In this document: in pieces, positions 31,698 to 33,212 of the stretch | How the letters are laid out: each line of letters starts with the position of its first letter | Position numbering within the stretch: the first letter of the stretch is position 1 | Origin: Bacteroidota bacterium | Lineage (GTDB): Bacteria; Bacteroidota; Bacteroidia; Chitinophagales; Chitinophagaceae | Direction of reading: 5' to 3' | NCBI GenBank assembly: GCA_030831005.1 | Contig: JAURLW010000105.1 | Location: 1 to 33,212, forward strand | DNA: 33,212 nucleotides | Notes under the pieces: generated by a model | The model's database searches: none | Seen by the model: the letters and a program-made list of their open reading frames with translations, nothing else | What the model was told of the DNA's origin: nothing | Program-made: the position numbers and the translations under genes

Positions 31698-32993
31698 CTA
31701 TTCTACAACAACACCTTTGAAGGTATAATCTTGACCTTGAATGCGAGCTCTAATAATATAGATTTTATTAGCATCTACTTCTACAGGGATTGCCGTATTA
31801 GTAGTTACATTATTTGTAGTAAATACGTTACGACCAATGATATCAAAAATTTGTAATGACTCAATATTCATTTTATCGTTAGTAAACAATTTTACTTGAT
31901 TTTTTGCTAAGCTCATGCCTACTTTTTCAGTTGCAATACCAGGAATATTGGTTGTATTACAAGCAACACAACTTTTCCAAGTAGCACATAAAGTAGTATC
32001 ATTACTTTTTATTTTAGTAAGACGGTTAGTGTATTGTGTATTACCGTTAGTACATGTCCAAGTTGAATTTAAAACTTCTTTAGTACCCGTACCGTTTACA
32101 AATAAATATTCGATATCTTGATTAGAAGCCATTGGAATAGTAACCTCATAAGTATTGTTACCTACAGAAGTCATTTGAGTTCCAGGGAAATTAGACCAGT
32201 TACTCCAGCTACCGAAAACATAAACAGGAGTAGAGTCTGGGCTCTTCACTTGGAATTTAACATTGATGTTTGATGGAACTACTGAATTACAAGAATCGCA
32301 TTTTGCCCAACGACGACAAATAGTTTGGTTAGCAGTAGTCACGGTCAACATACGATTAGTATATTGTCCATTTCCATTGGTACAAGTCCATGCTGGATTC
32401 AATACTTCTTTAGTACCTGCTGTACCATTTACAAACAAATATTCATAAGTAGCATTTGCAGGCATAGAAATAGTTGCTTGATAGATACCGCCACCTTGAG
32501 ATGTCATTGCTGTACCAGGATAGTTTGACCAGTTGCTCCAGCTACCGAAAACATAAACAGGAGTAGAATCTGGATTTTGCACTTTAAAAGTAATAGATAC
32601 GTTTCCTGCAGGTGCCGTACATGATGTACAAGTAGCCCAAGTAGCACAATACGTGGTATCATTAGCTACAGTAATTGTTCTATTGGTATACTGTGCGTTA
32701 CCGTTAGTACATGGCATAGTTGGCGTAATACCTTCTTTAACGAATGCAGCTGTCCCGTTTACAAACATGAATTCATGAGCACCAGCGGTCATAGGAATAG
32801 TTACAGAATAGTAACCACCACCCATAGATGTCATTACATTACCCGGGTAATTTCCCCAGTTACTCCAATCTCCAAATGCAAATACTTGTGAAGAGTCTGG
32901 ACTTTTAACCACAAAGGTTACATTTTTGTTTTGTGCGAAACCTACTGCAAACATAAAACTTGCTAGTACGCTCAATAGTAGTTGTTTTTTCAT
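31698..32993 (-). CDS. Secreted protein with three E-set/CBM-like repeats and T9SS C-terminal domain
   Basis: A 431-residue secreted protein. The signal peptide ends at GFAQ (residue 21). Three repeats of about 105-111 residues follow (about 24-125, 132-235, 243-345). Each is a beta-rich module with FGxWSNWxNxPG, MTSxGxxxYxVTIPM and YLFVNGT, resembling the AMPK/CBM48-type glycan-binding E-set fold. Each repeat ends in CTNGNxQYTNR and three more Cys in the pattern CxxxxxCxxC; the four cysteines (for example C204, C226, C232, C235) probably form disulfides. Residues about 360-431 form a type A T9SS sorting domain (LFTNDKMNIESLQIFDIIGR, ending FKGVVVE). No catalytic domain is seen, so surface or secreted carbohydrate binding is inferred. 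A partial gene lies 30 bp upstream. Confidence 0.85.
   Translation of the reverse strand: MKKQLLLSVLASFMFAVGFAQNKNVTFVVKSPDSSQVFAFGDWSNWGNYPGNVMTSMGGGYYSVTIPMTAGAHEFMFVNGTAAFVKEGITPTMPCTNGNAQYTNRTITVANDTTYCATWATCTSCTAPAGNVSITFKVQNPDSTPVYVFGSWSNWSNYPGTAMTSQGGGIYQATISMPANATYEYLFVNGTAGTKEVLNPAWTCTNGNGQYTNRMLTVTTANQTICRRWAKCDSCNSVVPSNINVKFQVKSPDSTPVYVFGSWSNWSNFPGTQMTSVGNNTYEVTIPMASNQDIEYLFVNGTGTKEVLNSTWTCTNGNTQYTNRLTKIKSNDTTLCATWKSCVACNTTNIPGIATEKVGMSLAKNQVKLFTNDKMNIESLQIFDIIGRNVFTTNNVTTNTAIPVEVDANKIYIIRARIQGQDYTFKGVVVE
32194..32900 (-). repeat. Tandem intragenic repeats encoding the E-set modules
   Basis: Three DNA copies of the WSNW-containing segment start at about 32194, 32527 and 32854, spaced 333 and 327 bases (111 and 109 codons). 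The first two are nearly identical: 45 of 47 bases agree between 32194-32240 and 32527-32573. The third has diverged, pointing to a recent duplication of the middle and C-terminal repeats. Confidence 0.85.
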
Positions 32994-33023
32994 AGTTGTT
33001 TTGTTTTGTTGTTAATAAAAATT

Positions 33024-33212
33024 TTAAAGGGGTATATAATTAAAAGATTTAATGATGACTTCTACTTCTTTATTGTTTGATGGACCAAGACCATTTAATA
33101 ACCACAAATTCATTCTAGCATGGGTACTGTCTTCAGGTGCAGGAATAACCACAGGATTAGAGGTTCTATTACCTTCAATTTTTGTTCGAGTAATATTGTT
33201 TTTATCATAGCT
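33024..33212 (-). CDS. C-terminal end of a secreted beta-sandwich protein, possibly GH16-like (truncated by window edge)
   Basis: An open frame on the minus strand from the right edge to a TAA at 33026-33024 gives the last 62 residues of a gene whose start is outside. It includes NPVVIPAPEDSTHARMNLWL and ends NNKEVEVIIKSFNYIPL. The NLWLxNG...EVEVIIKSF ending resembles the final strands of jelly-roll glycoside hydrolases such as Bacteroidota GH16 enzymes, but this is a weak call from a short piece. The T9SS-sorted repeat protein follows 30 bp later, so the two are probably co-transcribed. Confidence 0.6.
   Translation of the reverse strand, partial: SYDKNNITRTKIEGNRTSNPVVIPAPEDSTHARMNLWLLNGLGPSNNKEVEVIIKSFNYIPL

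Noticed and set aside
31915..32528. Plus-strand frames opposite the T9SS-sorted protein
   Set aside because: They mirror the repeats on the other strand, lack start signals, and the minus-strand protein has a signal peptide, repeats and sorting domain.

Overview
The window looks like the chromosome of a low-GC Bacteroidota bacterium, probably Chitinophagaceae-like. The evidence: promoters of the phylum type (TTG, a spacer of about 19-21 bases, then TAnnTTTG); a type-2 style isoleucyl-tRNA synthetase; an LPExxxVDY small protein (the IPExxxVDY family); a long Lgt; a DUF2723 membrane protein; and a secreted protein with a type IX secretion (T9SS) C-terminal sorting domain. Shine-Dalgarno sequences are poor throughout, also typical of the phylum. 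Placement below phylum is inference.

Layout. 1-4036 (minus): ileS, followed 7 bp downstream by a Lys/Ala/Pro-rich histone-H1-like reading frame that runs off the left edge. 4117-6687 (plus): a GH53 galactanase lipoprotein and a GlmM-type phosphohexomutase. 6732-16094 (minus): recA, rpsL-rpsG, trxA, dnaE, pabB, a charge-block protein and purA. 16253-19863 (plus): the LPExxxVDY protein and a 1021-residue DUF2723 protein. 19959-20029 (minus): tRNA-Cys. 20095-22265 (plus): nucleoside phosphorylase and lgt. 22316-26998 (minus): a deoxyhypusine-synthase-like enzyme, a eukaryote-type citrate synthase, and tgt-LptF/G. 27081-31582 (plus): a GT2 glycosyltransferase overlapping rsmG, a DegP/HtrA protease and sucC. 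31698-33212 (minus): a T9SS-sorted protein with three repeats, then the 3' end of another gene at the right edge.

Most of this is core housekeeping: translation (ileS, rpsL, rpsG, tgt, rsmG, tRNA-Cys), replication and repair (dnaE, recA), the TCA cycle (citrate synthase, sucC), nucleotide and folate metabolism (purA, pabB, phosphorylase), and envelope biogenesis (lgt, LptF/G, GT2, DUF2723, glmM, DegP). Convergent gene pairs are separated by strong, often symmetrical hairpin terminators. I found no mobile element, CRISPR array, prophage or obvious defence island, and no intergenic stretch over 300 bases.

The most interesting signals are inside familiar genes: a swapped GIHH signature in IleRS (expected mupirocin hyper-resistance); a tRNA-guanine transglycosylase lacking all three zinc cysteines; a deoxyhypusine-synthase-like enzyme that keeps the catalytic Lys but has lost several substrate-binding residues; a strikingly mitochondrial-type citrate synthase; the histone-like tail gene after ileS; and a probable leaderless GTG start beside back-to-back promoters. 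I do not see convincing evidence of an entirely new multi-gene system.
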